A DNA stretch of 64,000 bases from an uncultured Nitrospira sp. (GTDB taxonomy: Bacteria; Nitrospirota; Nitrospiria; Nitrospirales; Nitrospiraceae), in assembly GCA_902500995.1 (NCBI GenBank), contig CABVSR010000006.1, forward strand, positions 1 to 64,000, written 5' to 3'. The notes under the pieces were generated by a model. It saw only the letters and a program-made list of their open reading frames with translations, was not told the DNA's origin and did not search any database. Shown here piece by piece: positions 51,595-60,708 of the stretch. Within the stretch, counting starts at the first letter, position 1. Every line of letters starts with the position of its first letter. The position numbers and the translations under genes are program-made.

Positions 51595-52026
51595 TTATTT
51601 TTTCTTCGGCCGGCCGATCCGCTTGTACAACTCGTCCGGACAACAGACCCGCTCGCCGTCCAGCACCCGGCGCAAGTAGTGCCCCGGGTCCACCGTCCGG
51701 TGTTTGACCAGGTAGCCCATGGCTCCCACTTCAAAGGCAGCGTTCACATAGGCCGCATCTTCATGGGAGGAAAAAAACACGACTTTCGTATCCGGCAGCG
51801 CTTCCTGAAGCTGCCGCCCCACCGACAGACCGTCGAGAAACGAGAGCGAAAAATCCAGGATGACCAACTCGGGGGTCAGACGTTTGGCCGCCTGGACCAG
51901 GGCTTCGTCCTCGGTTTCCGATCCCACGACCTCAAAGTGAGATTCCAGGAGAATTTCCAGAAACGCCAGCATGGATCGGGAGGCATCCCCGATGAGGACG
52001 CGGGGGCGCGATATTTTTTTTCTCAT
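51595..52026 (-). CDS. Single-domain response regulator
   Basis: A 143-residue receiver domain. The phosphoacceptor Asp is in ELVILDFSL. The conserved Ser/Thr position is FFSSHE and the Lys lies in GYLVKHR. The N-terminal acidic cluster is reduced to one Asp (IGDASR), so Mg binding may be weaker. No output domain is present, so it may act in a phosphorelay or through protein contacts. ATG follows AGGA. It precedes the zinc-ribbon gene. Confidence 0.85.
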   Translation of the reverse strand: MRKKISRPRVLIGDASRSMLAFLEILLESHFEVVGSETEDEALVQAAKRLTPELVILDFSLSFLDGLSVGRQLQEALPDTKVVFFSSHEDAAYVNAAFEVGAMGYLVKHRTVDPGHYLRRVLDGERVCCPDELYKRIGRPKKK

Positions 52027-52180
52027 AGTCCTACGGATCTCTGCTTAGAAAAGGGAAGCGTATAGTAGGGAAGTGAAGGGTAAACCACACGCGTAAAACC
52101 ACGAGGTAGCGCATCGAAAACATACCGGCCTTAATGCTGGTACGTAGAGCAGCGGCGAGGGGGAACCAAGGAGAAGGCGG

Positions 52181-52825
52181 TCAGGTTTGACTGGTCAGGC
52201 CTTGGGCCAGGGCGTATTTCACGAGTTCGACGGTTGTATGCAGGTTGAGTTGCTCCATGATTTGCCCCTTATGGAACTCAACCGTGCGAGGAGAGATTTT
52301 GAGAGTGCCGGCGATGTCCTTCACCGTATGGCCTTCGGCTAACAGCTGCAACACCTCGCGCTGGCGCGTGGTGAGTTCGGGGCCGGATGGGGCTCCGCCG
52401 TCAACACCGCGCAACATGCTTTCGACCACTTCCTTGGTGACCAGGGGTGTGACATAGAAGTTGCCGCTCCGGACCGCGCGGATCGCCTGGGCCAATTCTT
52501 CGCCGACACAACGCTTGAGCAGGTAGGCGGAGGCCCCGGCCTCGAACGCCGCCCGCACATAAGCCGGATCGGCATGCATGGTGATAAATACGATTTTGAC
52601 CTGAGGGAACTTGACCTTCATCATACGGGCGGCATCGATCCCGTTCAGCACCGGCATCGAGATGTCCAGAATGACGATGTCCGGTTTTAACTGGGCCACC
52701 GCCTCCAACAACGCCCGCCCATCGCCCACTGTGCCGACCAGTTCGCACTGGTCGTCCAGCAAGCGCCGGAATCCCTCCAGAACGAGGGTGTGGTCGTCGG
52801 CCAGCAATACGCGGGGGAGCGTCAT
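52181..52825 (-). CDS. NarL/FixJ-type response regulator
   Basis: A 214-residue regulator with receiver Asp in VILDISMPVLNG, Lys in YLLKRC and a LuxR-type HTH (LTTRQREVLQLLAEGHTVKDIA and the following helix) near the C-terminus. ATG at 52825 overlaps the histidine kinase stop by two bases, showing translational coupling. It should bind promoter DNA when phosphorylated by the kinase. Candidate targets cannot be named from this window alone. Confidence 0.88.
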   Translation of the reverse strand: MTLPRVLLADDHTLVLEGFRRLLDDQCELVGTVGDGRALLEAVAQLKPDIVILDISMPVLNGIDAARMMKVKFPQVKIVFITMHADPAYVRAAFEAGASAYLLKRCVGEELAQAIRAVRSGNFYVTPLVTKEVVESMLRGVDGGAPSGPELTTRQREVLQLLAEGHTVKDIAGTLKISPRTVEFHKGQIMEQLNLHTTVELVKYALAQGLTSQT

Positions 52826-53964
52826 ATCGCCACCCGTCCGAGCGGGACGTAGAGTGAAACCGTCGTGCCTTTCCCCGGGATGGATTCGACTTCGCATGTG
52901 CCTTGCACCGAGAGCAGGCGCTCCCGCATGTTCAAGAGGCCAAGCCCGCCCTCACATCGCTCCACCGTCATCTGATCGAACCCTTTGCCGTCATCACGCA
53001 CCACCACGACGACCCCTTCGTCCTCCACCGTGACCTCCACTTCCACCCGCGTCGCTTTTGCATGACGGGCAATGTTCGACAGGCTTTCTTGAACGACCCG
53101 GTACAGCGCGGTCGACGCGGTTTTATCGAGCTGGTGATCGAGCGGTTGGTGGACGAAGAGGGCTTTGACGCCCGTCCGAGCAGAGAAGTCATCCAGCAGG
53201 CGCTGCAATGCCGCCTTCAACCCCAAGTCGTCGAGAATGGACGGATGAAAGCGATAGGCCATGTAGCGCACGTCGTCGGAGAGGGTTTCCAGCCCCTTGA
53301 GCACAGTACGCACCCCGTCTTGGGCTGCCGCGGGCGACAGTCCGATCTGCCGATCGACCGCCTGCAGATCCAACATCAGCAACGCCAGCCGTTGATTGAC
53401 ATCGTCGTGAAGATCCTGCGCAATCCGCCGGCGCTCTTCCTCCTGGGCGGTAAGGATACGGCCGGTCAGCGTGTGCAACTGTTCTTCGTGGCGTTCCAAC
53501 GCGAACCGGCTGGCGGCCAGATCGGCCGTTCGCGCCGCCACTCCTCGCTCAAGCCGTTCGTTGATTTCTTCCAGAAGCCGTTCGGTGCGACGCCGTTGAT
53601 ACACAAACGCAACCGGCGCCCACACGCCGAACAGGCTGAACACATGATTGACCCACTCGAACCAGGGAGGCAGGTTGGGAATCCGCGGGCTGAACGGGGC
53701 GGCAATGATGGTCAACAACGAGCAGCCGGTGGCGGTGGCGATCGGCAGCCACCGGTAGTGACTGGCGGAGGACAGCAGCACGACGGCGCTATAGAGCACC
53801 GCATTCGCTACGCCCAGCGGTAGCTGCAGATCCAACACAAAAAAGAGACAGGCCAACAGGCCGGCGAGCCAGACAACGATCGGCTGACGCCGCTGCGCCA
53901 GCCTATCGGTCGAACGGCCGACCATGTCATCTGCCTCCTGCTGCCGTAAGGTGAAAGGCGCCAT
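52822..53964 (-). CDS. NarX/DesK-type sensor histidine kinase
   Basis: A 380-residue HisKA_3 kinase. Several hydrophobic helices (about residues 28-50 and 60-120) form a membrane sensor, followed by a coiled segment (RTERLLEEINERLERGVAA), the phosphoacceptor helix RRIAQDLHDDVNQRL (His of DLHDDVNQ) and a C-terminal HATPase with DDGKGFDQ and GGLGLLNMRERL. The signal is unknown. It partners with the NarL-type regulator; the start ATG lies in a dense run of genes on this strand. Confidence 0.88.
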   Translation of the reverse strand: MAPFTLRQQEADDMVGRSTDRLAQRRQPIVVWLAGLLACLFFVLDLQLPLGVANAVLYSAVVLLSSASHYRWLPIATATGCSLLTIIAAPFSPRIPNLPPWFEWVNHVFSLFGVWAPVAFVYQRRRTERLLEEINERLERGVAARTADLAASRFALERHEEQLHTLTGRILTAQEEERRRIAQDLHDDVNQRLALLMLDLQAVDRQIGLSPAAAQDGVRTVLKGLETLSDDVRYMAYRFHPSILDDLGLKAALQRLLDDFSARTGVKALFVHQPLDHQLDKTASTALYRVVQESLSNIARHAKATRVEVEVTVEDEGVVVVVRDDGKGFDQMTVERCEGGLGLLNMRERLLSVQGTCEVESIPGKGTTVSLYVPLGRVAI

Positions 53965-54066
53965 CGGGGCGGGATTTTAGCACGCGTGTCTGCCCGGAGA
54001 CCAGAACCAGAAACGGGCTCAAATCGGCAGCAGCAAACGGCTTGGCGGTTCGGGTATGATGCGTGG

Positions 54067-54885
54067 ATGCCCGCTCCCCGCCCCATGGTCATTCTCGGCA
54101 CCGGCTACACAGGCCGGTGGATCCACCGGCTGGCCGTCGAAGAGTCCCGACCCGTTCTGGCCGGCAGCCGCCGACCGGAACAGCACCTCCGCGACCTGGC
54201 CCCGACCGCCCGCGTGCATTTCGATCTCGATAATCCTGCGACCTGGTCGGCGCTGCCGCCGGATGCGGACCTGATCTGGACGTTTCCGGCGGCGCCTCTC
54301 GAGCAGGTTCACGCGTTTGCCAAGGCTTCCCACTGCGCGTTACGCCGGGTGGTGGTGCTCGGCAGCACGTCGGCCTACGATCGAGGCGATGAAACGGCGA
54401 TGGATGTGCCACCCTGGATCGATGAATCCAGCCCCGTCAATGCGGACCTCCTCCGCGTCCAAGGGGAGGAATACCTCCGGACCCGTCACGGCGCCATCAT
54501 CCTCCGCGTGGCCGGCATCTACGGTCCGCATCGCAATCCGGTGGAGTGGATCCGGCAAGGGCGTGTCGGCCCCACCCACAAATTCGTCAACTTGATCCAT
54601 GTGGAAGATTTGGCGCGGCTGTGCCTGCTTGCCCTGGCAAGCGGAGGGGCGGGCCACAGTTACAACATCAGCGACGGGCATCCGCGGCGATGGGCCGATA
54701 TTTGCTCGGAAGTCTCGATGAGATGGGGCATTGTGAGTCCCCAAGCAGCGTCTCCCGGCGGGCAGGGAAAACGGATCTGCAATCGGAAGGCGGTGGAAGA
54801 GCTGGGCTACACCTTACGCCACCCGGATCTATATGACGCGCTCGCAGCCCTTCAGCCGGCAGCATGCAGCCGGACCGACCCGTAG
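54067..54885 (+). CDS. NAD-dependent epimerase/dehydratase-like protein
   Basis: A 272-residue Rossmann-fold protein of the extended SDR/YeeZ type: MVILGTGYTGRWIHRLA (glycine motif), VVLGSTSAYDRG, and the C-terminal YNISDGHPRRWADICSEV. The usual catalytic YxxxK is not clearly present, so it may be an atypical or non-catalytic member. ATG at 54067 starts MPAPRPMVILGTG. It runs divergently from the kinase. Confidence 0.75.
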   Translation: MPAPRPMVILGTGYTGRWIHRLAVEESRPVLAGSRRPEQHLRDLAPTARVHFDLDNPATWSALPPDADLIWTFPAAPLEQVHAFAKASHCALRRVVVLGSTSAYDRGDETAMDVPPWIDESSPVNADLLRVQGEEYLRTRHGAIILRVAGIYGPHRNPVEWIRQGRVGPTHKFVNLIHVEDLARLCLLALASGGAGHSYNISDGHPRRWADICSEVSMRWGIVSPQAASPGGQGKRICNRKAVEELGYTLRHPDLYDALAALQPAACSRTDP

Positions 54886-54892
54886 CGCCGTC

Positions 54893-56209
54893 TCATTGTC
54901 TGGCCAGGCGAGGAGGCGGGCCGGCGAGCACCTGATGAATAGCCTCACCGGCCACGCGCTGCCCCTCCGTGGTCCAATGTGTATCATCCGGAAGGTAGGT
55001 CAACACGCCCTGGGCTGCGGCTTCGCGGAGCGGCAGCGTCAAATCGATGAAGTCGATCTCCGGTGCCAGCTCCTTCAGCATGGACGAGACTTCATGGGGC
55101 AATTCGTTCACCGGCCAGGTCCTCATCTCTTCCGTCAACGGTTCGAAGTTGTCCAACCCCAGATGCACCCGGTGCTTCGCCGGCGCAAACGCGACCACCA
55201 GGCGAATGTCTCGTTGGCGGCTCAGCTCATAAGCTTCGGTCAGAATCGCACGCAGCCGGTCCAGCCGCAATCTGTCCGTCGGCTTCAAGGCCGCGAGCTT
55301 TTCCCAGAAATACAGCGTGGTGGTCTGTCCGCCGGCATCCTGAAACCTGCCACGAAGACGCATGTAGTCGGGATGTGAGACGCAGCCCTGCGCGACCTTG
55401 CGCGAGAGCAGGAGGAGATTTCTGGTGAGCGACCGCATCCAATAGTCGTCCTGTGCGGCCCTGTTATCTTCTATGCGGGTTGCATCCTGCTCTTCGAGAT
55501 CTAATTGGGAGAGATCGTTCCCCTCGAAGAACATCCAGACGATCGTCTTCGGCTGCAGGGCCAGCGCATACCGTTTCAGCACAATGAGTTCCTGCTCCGG
55601 GCCATAGCCGCTGATTCCTAAATTGGCGACAGAGGCGCCGAGACGATGGCTCAACCTGGTCGTCAACAAACTCGCACCGGGCAGCATGGGCGATTCGACA
55701 TAAGAATCCCCGATGACCACGACATCCGCCTGGTCCATATCCCGGTCGTTTCGAAATCCGCGATGGTCGTACCGGAGGTCAAAAGGTTCCGGTGTATGCG
55801 CCGGAAGACAGAGCGCCTCGCCGATATTTCCCCGCACAAAAGCCCCTTGCTCACGATGATGTGCCGCTCGCCGGTAGCCGAGTTCCGGGTCACGCACATA
55901 GCCTGAACGATCGAACCATTCGCGTCCGGGGGTGCCGAACAGCGTCTGGTAATCGATGAGTCCAACCACGCCCGCCAATTCGGCGGTGCCCAGGAGCACC
56001 ACTCCGGTCAGGGTCATCAGCACGAATCTCGCGCGAATCTCCTTGCGCGGCAGAGTGGAGAGAAGGGCATACAACCCCCACGCCAGAAGGTACGCGGCGA
56101 CCAGGTTGTCTGCCAGATGTTTGGTACTGGTCGCCCCGGTCAGCCAGAACACAGCCCATCCACCCACGAAAATCGCCACCGTCAACCATGTCGCGTTATC
56201 TTTCGCCAA
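54893..56209 (-). CDS. Membrane SGNH-hydrolase-like protein
   Basis: A 438-residue protein with three N-terminal transmembrane helices (residues 5-25, 33-52 and 60-80) and a large extracellular SGNH-like domain: VVIGDSYVESPMLPG (Ser block), GNDLSQLD, and YLPDDTHWTTEGQ (Asp-His pair). The architecture is like AlgX/AlgJ or acetyl-esterase-type proteins that modify envelope polysaccharides. It starts at a TTG nine bases after GGAGG. The sugar substrate is unknown. Confidence 0.8.
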   Translation of the reverse strand: MAKDNATWLTVAIFVGGWAVFWLTGATSTKHLADNLVAAYLLAWGLYALLSTLPRKEIRARFVLMTLTGVVLLGTAELAGVVGLIDYQTLFGTPGREWFDRSGYVRDPELGYRRAAHHREQGAFVRGNIGEALCLPAHTPEPFDLRYDHRGFRNDRDMDQADVVVIGDSYVESPMLPGASLLTTRLSHRLGASVANLGISGYGPEQELIVLKRYALALQPKTIVWMFFEGNDLSQLDLEEQDATRIEDNRAAQDDYWMRSLTRNLLLLSRKVAQGCVSHPDYMRLRGRFQDAGGQTTTLYFWEKLAALKPTDRLRLDRLRAILTEAYELSRQRDIRLVVAFAPAKHRVHLGLDNFEPLTEEMRTWPVNELPHEVSSMLKELAPEIDFIDLTLPLREAAAQGVLTYLPDDTHWTTEGQRVAGEAIHQVLAGPPPRLARQ

Positions 56210-56308
56210 TCAACCGTTCCTCCATGATCGAATGCCCTTTCCTGCCCTGGCTCAGGCGGCGTCGCGCGCCGGACTGTTGTCAGCTCGTCACGAGCATCTA
56301 TGAACCTG

Positions 56309-56327
56309 TGTCCAGTATGACTGGACA
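56309..56327. promoter_or_regulatory. Perfect 8-bp inverted repeat upstream of the XRE-cupin gene
   Basis: TGTCCAGT and ACTGGACA around a 3-base spacer. It lies about 170 bases before the XRE-cupin start and is a candidate operator. Confidence 0.4.
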
Positions 56328-56428
56328 GACTACTTAGCGCGATTGTTGCGATCCGGGAAGCTGGGAAAATCCCCAGGGCAAAGGCGGGCGGACGCGCCAT
56401 TCATTTCTTGAGACTTTCCACAAAAACG

Positions 56429-56485
56429 TGTTACACAGGTATAAAGCCGGCTTGTACGCTCCGCTCCGTGCAGGGTTGTGTAACA
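56429..56485 (+). promoter_or_regulatory. Promoter flanked by 9-bp inverted repeats
   Basis: TGTTACACA (56429-56437) and its exact reverse complement TGTGTAACA (56477-56485) are separated by 39 bases and flank a -10-like TATAAA at 56440-56445. TCCACA lies 17 bases upstream as a poor -35. The arrangement suits looping or paired binding by the downstream XRE regulator on its own promoter. Confidence 0.5.
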
Positions 56486-56496
56486 GCGAGCCATTG

Positions 56497-57105
56497 ATGA
56501 CCGATACCGCAAAGATCAAGCCTGCACAACGAGTCCGGCCCTCATCCCCCAAACCAGAAGTGCACGTCGGCGACATCGTCCGGCGCCTCCGCAAATCTCA
56601 TCACCTGTCCGTGCGCACACTGGCGGATAAGTGCGGGTTCTCTCCCAGCTTTATCTCTCAGGTCGAATTGCGCCAAGCCTCGCCGTCCATCGCCTCCACG
56701 GAAAAAATTGCGTCCGCCTTGGGCGTCACCCTGGGAGAATTTTTTCGGGCCATCGATCCCGCCCCTCCTGCGATCATCCGGTCAGGTGACCGGCCGGTCG
56801 TGCAGAGCGAATGGTCGCGCGCAAAAATCGAGGCGCTCGGCCCGTTCAATAAGGACAGTCAATTGGAGCCCATGGTCATCACGATTCAACCGGGCGGCGC
56901 CAGCGGGCACAAACCCTACGTACGCCCCGCCGAACAATTGGCCGTCGTGCTCATGGGAACGCTGGAATTGACGTTGGAGGAGAACGTCTACCATCTCAAG
57001 CGCGGCGACGCCGCGGGAATCCCCGCAGGACACCGGCACTGCTGGAGGAACATCAGCAAAAGACCCGCACAGATTCTGATCGTCACCGCCCACCGGACAT
57101 CGTAA
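56497..57105 (+). CDS. XRE-family regulator with cupin sensor domain
   Basis: A 202-residue protein with an N-terminal helix-turn-helix (VGDIVRRLRKSHHLSVRTLADKCGFSPSFISQVE) and a C-terminal cupin (GHKPYVRPAEQLAVVLMGTLELTLEE and GHRHCWRN). Such regulators bind small ligands and control genes of amino-acid, polyamine or stress metabolism. ATG at 56497 is preceded by a weak ribosome site. Inverted repeats lie upstream. The flanking genes (SGNH protein and CPBP protease) face away from it, so its targets are unknown. Confidence 0.85.
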   Translation: MTDTAKIKPAQRVRPSSPKPEVHVGDIVRRLRKSHHLSVRTLADKCGFSPSFISQVELRQASPSIASTEKIASALGVTLGEFFRAIDPAPPAIIRSGDRPVVQSEWSRAKIEALGPFNKDSQLEPMVITIQPGGASGHKPYVRPAEQLAVVLMGTLELTLEENVYHLKRGDAAGIPAGHRHCWRNISKRPAQILIVTAHRTS

Positions 57106-57187
57106 TCTCCGATACAGCATCTCCGCGGAACACACCCGCTCGCACATTGCCCGCCGAGGCCGGATCGGCCCGGATCCACACCCGTTC

Positions 57188-58681
57188 TCAAGGCCGCAAC
57201 AGCGCCATCACGCTCAGACACACCAGCAGATTGTTGACCGCATGCCCGATCATCCCCGGCCACAGACTGCCCGTGCGCTCATAGGCCCAGGCCCAGATCA
57301 CGCCGCTCCAAAACACGCTCAGGAATCCGATCACTCCATAGCCGTGAGCGAGGGCGAACAGCGCCGCGCTCAACATGGCCGCTGTTCCCCATTGAAACCG
57401 CCGCCGGAACACCCCGAATAACAGCCCGCGAAAAGCCAGCTCTTCGAACACCGGCGCAAAGAGAACATATTCCATCAAGCTGACGAGCAGCGTCGAAGGC
57501 GAGCCCCAGACGAGATCGGCGTCGAACCATTCGGTCCAGTGACTGATCAAATTCAGCGGCTCCGCAATGCGGCCCAATACCCACTCGCCCATCAGCCCGG
57601 CCGCGACGACCGCCAGCACCGCCAGTCCGAGTTGTCCCACATGACGCGGCGCAAAACTCAACCCCAATCCTCGCCAGAACGTCTGCCGCTGGGGTCTGAG
57701 CAAGTGATAATAGGCCAATGCGAGCAGCGGGAAATTCGACAGCGGCACCGCCACCACACGCAAGGAAGGATAATCGCCGACGGCGAACAGAAAGGCCACC
57801 GTGAGCAGGGCGCCGACGGCGCCCCCGCGGAGTAGGACGCCGGCGCCTAGACGTCCGGCCCACAAGGGCGGCAGTTCGGCGGATCCCACCCGGAACATGG
57901 CGGCGCCCTTGCCCCGCCGCACCCATACTATCAAGACGAGGCCCCCGACGATCATGAGCGTCAATTCGAGCAGCGCAAATGCCCGGGAGCGCCGGACCAG
58001 CGCGTCGATCCGTTGCTGATCGGCCGTCTCGATCGTCACGAGCAGCGGACGGTCTCCGGCCCGTTCGGCCAAGCGAGCCGCAAGCCGGCTATAGAACCAT
58101 CCGGTGACCGGTTGCTCCGCTAGATACGCCTGCAGATCGAACGCGGTGCCCGGCGGCACATGCGCTTCGACGTATCCCGCCTGCAACAGCCGCGCGAACA
58201 TCGGATACGGCGCGGCTTGCCGACGCCATGCCGAGATGCGCTGCTGCACCTCCGGAAGATGACCCGACTCGCCTTCCAAAATAGCCACATGCAGATCGAC
58301 AAAGGGATCGGACGATTCTTCGGCGAGTTCGCGATACCATTCAATGGCCTGCTCGCGATCGTTCGCATCACTGCCCATCGTGAGGTCGTACAGCAGCTGC
58401 TCCCACACCGGCAGGGTCTTCACGCCGTCGGCCTGATCCATGAGACGGCCGACCATGTGGCTGAGCGCGCGCTCCGCATGCGCCACTCGCTCCACCCTGG
58501 GAATATCGAACGATAACCAGGCCACTACCCCGATCGAGGCCGATAGGACCAGGGCGGACAACAGCGTGACCGCGCGAGAAAACCCGGGATTGTACGCATG
58601 CGGCGGAGGGGGGGCGCCGATACAGGGCGCGGGCGATTGTACAGGGTACGGGACCGGTGCGGTCGATTCGTCAGCGTCCAC
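57188..58681 (-). CDS. CPBP-family intramembrane metalloprotease
   Basis: A 497-residue protein. The N-terminal half holds a hydrophobic helix and a soluble tail-like region. The C-terminal half has about six transmembrane helices with the catalytic EELAFRGLLFGVFRR motif and later FALAHGYGVIGFLSVFWSG and GHAVNNLLVC, as in CAAX/CPBP proteases. It starts at a GTG after GGAGGTCTT. The family includes prenyl-protein proteases and bacteriocin self-immunity proteins; no bacteriocin genes are nearby. Its extended N-terminal domain is unusual. Confidence 0.8.
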   Translation of the reverse strand: MDADESTAPVPYPVQSPAPCIGAPPPPHAYNPGFSRAVTLLSALVLSASIGVVAWLSFDIPRVERVAHAERALSHMVGRLMDQADGVKTLPVWEQLLYDLTMGSDANDREQAIEWYRELAEESSDPFVDLHVAILEGESGHLPEVQQRISAWRRQAAPYPMFARLLQAGYVEAHVPPGTAFDLQAYLAEQPVTGWFYSRLAARLAERAGDRPLLVTIETADQQRIDALVRRSRAFALLELTLMIVGGLVLIVWVRRGKGAAMFRVGSAELPPLWAGRLGAGVLLRGGAVGALLTVAFLFAVGDYPSLRVVAVPLSNFPLLALAYYHLLRPQRQTFWRGLGLSFAPRHVGQLGLAVLAVVAAGLMGEWVLGRIAEPLNLISHWTEWFDADLVWGSPSTLLVSLMEYVLFAPVFEELAFRGLLFGVFRRRFQWGTAAMLSAALFALAHGYGVIGFLSVFWSGVIWAWAYERTGSLWPGMIGHAVNNLLVCLSVMALLRP

Positions 58682-58709
58682 AAGACCTCCAGCGGCTACG
58701 GCGGGCCGG

Positions 58710-58816
58710 AGTATACCACCGGCCTCGAAACGGTGGTACTGGAGAACCGCGGCGGCAACGACCGGCCGAACCCCGCGACAATCCCATGGCTGAACCCCCT
58801 CCGGTTTCGTTATACT
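58710..58816. promoter_or_regulatory. Possible divergent promoters between CPBP and aminotransferase genes
   Basis: TATACT occurs on both strands, reading outward: on the plus strand at 58811-58816 toward the aminotransferase, and on the minus strand at 58710-58715 toward the CPBP gene. Neither has a good -35, so this is tentative. Confidence 0.3.
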
Positions 58817-58891
58817 ACGCCACTTGTAGCGCCGGACGATTCCTGAGACACGGCGGCCTTCCCTGACGAACAGGCACGTTCAATTCGACCT

Positions 58892-60109
58892 ATGCGCCCT
58901 TCTTCTCACGATCGCGAATTTGTCCCGCCGCATCGATTGCTCATGGGACCGGGGCCCAGCCTGGTGCATCCGCGCGTGCTACAGGCCCTGTCGAAGCCCC
59001 TGGTCGGGCATCTGGATCCCCTCTTCCTCGGCCTGATGGATACGATTCAAGGTTCGCTCCGCGCGCTCTTCCAGACCGGGAACGAATTTACCGTCGCTCT
59101 TTCCGGCACAGGATCGGCCGGCATGGAGGCCGTGGTCGCCAATCTGATCGAACCAGGGGACCGGGCGGTGGTAGGGATCAACGGAGTGTTCGGTTCACGT
59201 CTGGCCACGATGATCGAACGCAGCGGCGGAATCCCGGTCCCTATCGAGGCCCCCTGGGGGCAGATCATTGCTCCGGAAGCCTTGCACGACGCCTTGTCCC
59301 GAGGCGGTCCCGTCAAGGCGGTGGTGCTCGTGCACGCGGAAACTTCCACCGGAGTCCGTCAGCCGCTCGAGGCGGTCGGCGCCCTCTGCCGGTCGCACGG
59401 CGCCTTGCTCATCGTCGATGCCGTGACCTCGCTGGGAGGCATTCCCGTCGAAGTCGACGCCTGGGGAATCGATGCCTGCTACAGCGGCACACAAAAATGC
59501 CTGAGCTGTCCGCCGGGACTGGCTCCATTAACGATGAGCCCGCGCGCCATGGACATCATTCGAAGGCGGCGCACGCCCTGCCGGAGCTGGTACCTGGACC
59601 TCTCATTGATCGCCGAGTATTGGAATGACCGCAGCCGTGCCTATCACCATACGGCGCCGATCTCGATGCTGTACGGACTGCATGAAGCCCTGCGATTGGT
59701 GCATGAGGAAGGACTCCTGCCGCGCTTCATGCGCCATCAGCTGAACGGTGACGCCTTGGTGGCCGGCCTTGAGCCGCTGGGCCTGCTACCGCTGCCTTCG
59801 AACGAACATCGGCTCCCCATGCTCACCTGTGTCACGCTGCCCGACCGGATCGACGATACGCTGGTGAGGACGCAGTTGTTGCGCGATCACGGCATTGAAA
59901 TCGGGGGCGGCCTGGGGCCGTTGCGCGGGCGGGTCTGGCGGATCGGGCTGATGGGCGAGTCCTGCCAGCAGGCCCACGTGCTGACGCTGCTCAACGCGCT
60001 GGAAGAAATTTTCGCTCAGCAGGGCTGGCTGGATCAGCCGGGTCGCGCCGTGCAGGCGGCGGTTGAAACCTATACTCACTCACAGGTGTCGGCGAGGAGG
60101 GGCGCATGA
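58892..60109 (+). CDS. Class V aminotransferase (alanine/serine-glyoxylate type)
   Basis: A 405-residue PLP enzyme of the alanine-glyoxylate/serine-glyoxylate aminotransferase type. The N-terminal MGPGPSLVHPRVLQALSKPLVGHLDP, FTVALSGTGSAGMEAVVANL and the Lys motif CYSGTQKCLSCPPGLAP (PLP Lys in TQK) are diagnostic. It transfers amino groups between glyoxylate and alanine or serine. It overlaps the next gene by four bases (ATGA), beginning a coupled set of three. Confidence 0.88.
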   Translation: MRPSSHDREFVPPHRLLMGPGPSLVHPRVLQALSKPLVGHLDPLFLGLMDTIQGSLRALFQTGNEFTVALSGTGSAGMEAVVANLIEPGDRAVVGINGVFGSRLATMIERSGGIPVPIEAPWGQIIAPEALHDALSRGGPVKAVVLVHAETSTGVRQPLEAVGALCRSHGALLIVDAVTSLGGIPVEVDAWGIDACYSGTQKCLSCPPGLAPLTMSPRAMDIIRRRRTPCRSWYLDLSLIAEYWNDRSRAYHHTAPISMLYGLHEALRLVHEEGLLPRFMRHQLNGDALVAGLEPLGLLPLPSNEHRLPMLTCVTLPDRIDDTLVRTQLLRDHGIEIGGGLGPLRGRVWRIGLMGESCQQAHVLTLLNALEEIFAQQGWLDQPGRAVQAAVETYTHSQVSARRGA

Positions 60110-60708
60110 GTCGAAACGGGTTGTGGATTGTCATGGCTGGGGTCGCCGGATTCGTGGCGGCGATCACCTACTGGGTCATCGCGCTGGCCGTGGCGGAATC
60201 GCGCAAGGCCGACATGGTCGCGCCGGAACGCGTCACCAGTTTCATCCATGCGGTGATCGATGCCAATCGCGCCAATTACACGCAAAACGTCGTCGACAAG
60301 CTGCACTCCCAAGGCGTGGTCGAAGCCCTCGAACATTGGAAGGAAGAAAAGGGCCTTCCCCTGCCTGCCCAATTCCTCCTCGAATCCGGCCGCCTGGTCG
60401 CCCAGAAAGACATGAAACTCAGCTTCCGACTCGCCAGCCTCACGCCGATCTATGTCTGGAACGGACCGAACAGCGAGTTTGAACGGCGCGGCCTCGAAGT
60501 CGTCATGAAGGCGCCGGAAAAACCCTTCACGGGATTCTACCAGCAGGGCGGTGTCCGATACTTCCAAGGCATCTACGCCGACCGGGCGGTCTCCGAAAGC
60601 TGCGTGTCCTGCCATAATGCCCATGTCAACAGCCCCAGACGCGACTATAAACTGAACGACATCATGGGCGGCGTGATCGTCACCATCCCCATCAGCGAGG
60701 CGCCATGA
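60106..60708 (+). CDS. Membrane-anchored Tll0287-like haem protein
   Basis: A 200-residue protein with one N-terminal transmembrane helix (GLWIVMAGVAGFVAAITYWV) and a periplasmic Tll0287-like (DUF3365) domain. The SCVSCHNAHVN segment provides a c-type haem CxxCH motif. Domains of this type bind haem and sense redox or small ligands. It overlaps both neighbours by four bases, so the aminotransferase, this protein and the amidohydrolase are made from one message. Confidence 0.85.
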   Translation: MSRNGLWIVMAGVAGFVAAITYWVIALAVAESRKADMVAPERVTSFIHAVIDANRANYTQNVVDKLHSQGVVEALEHWKEEKGLPLPAQFLLESGRLVAQKDMKLSFRLASLTPIYVWNGPNSEFERRGLEVVMKAPEKPFTGFYQQGGVRYFQGIYADRAVSESCVSCHNAHVNSPRRDYKLNDIMGGVIVTIPISEAP

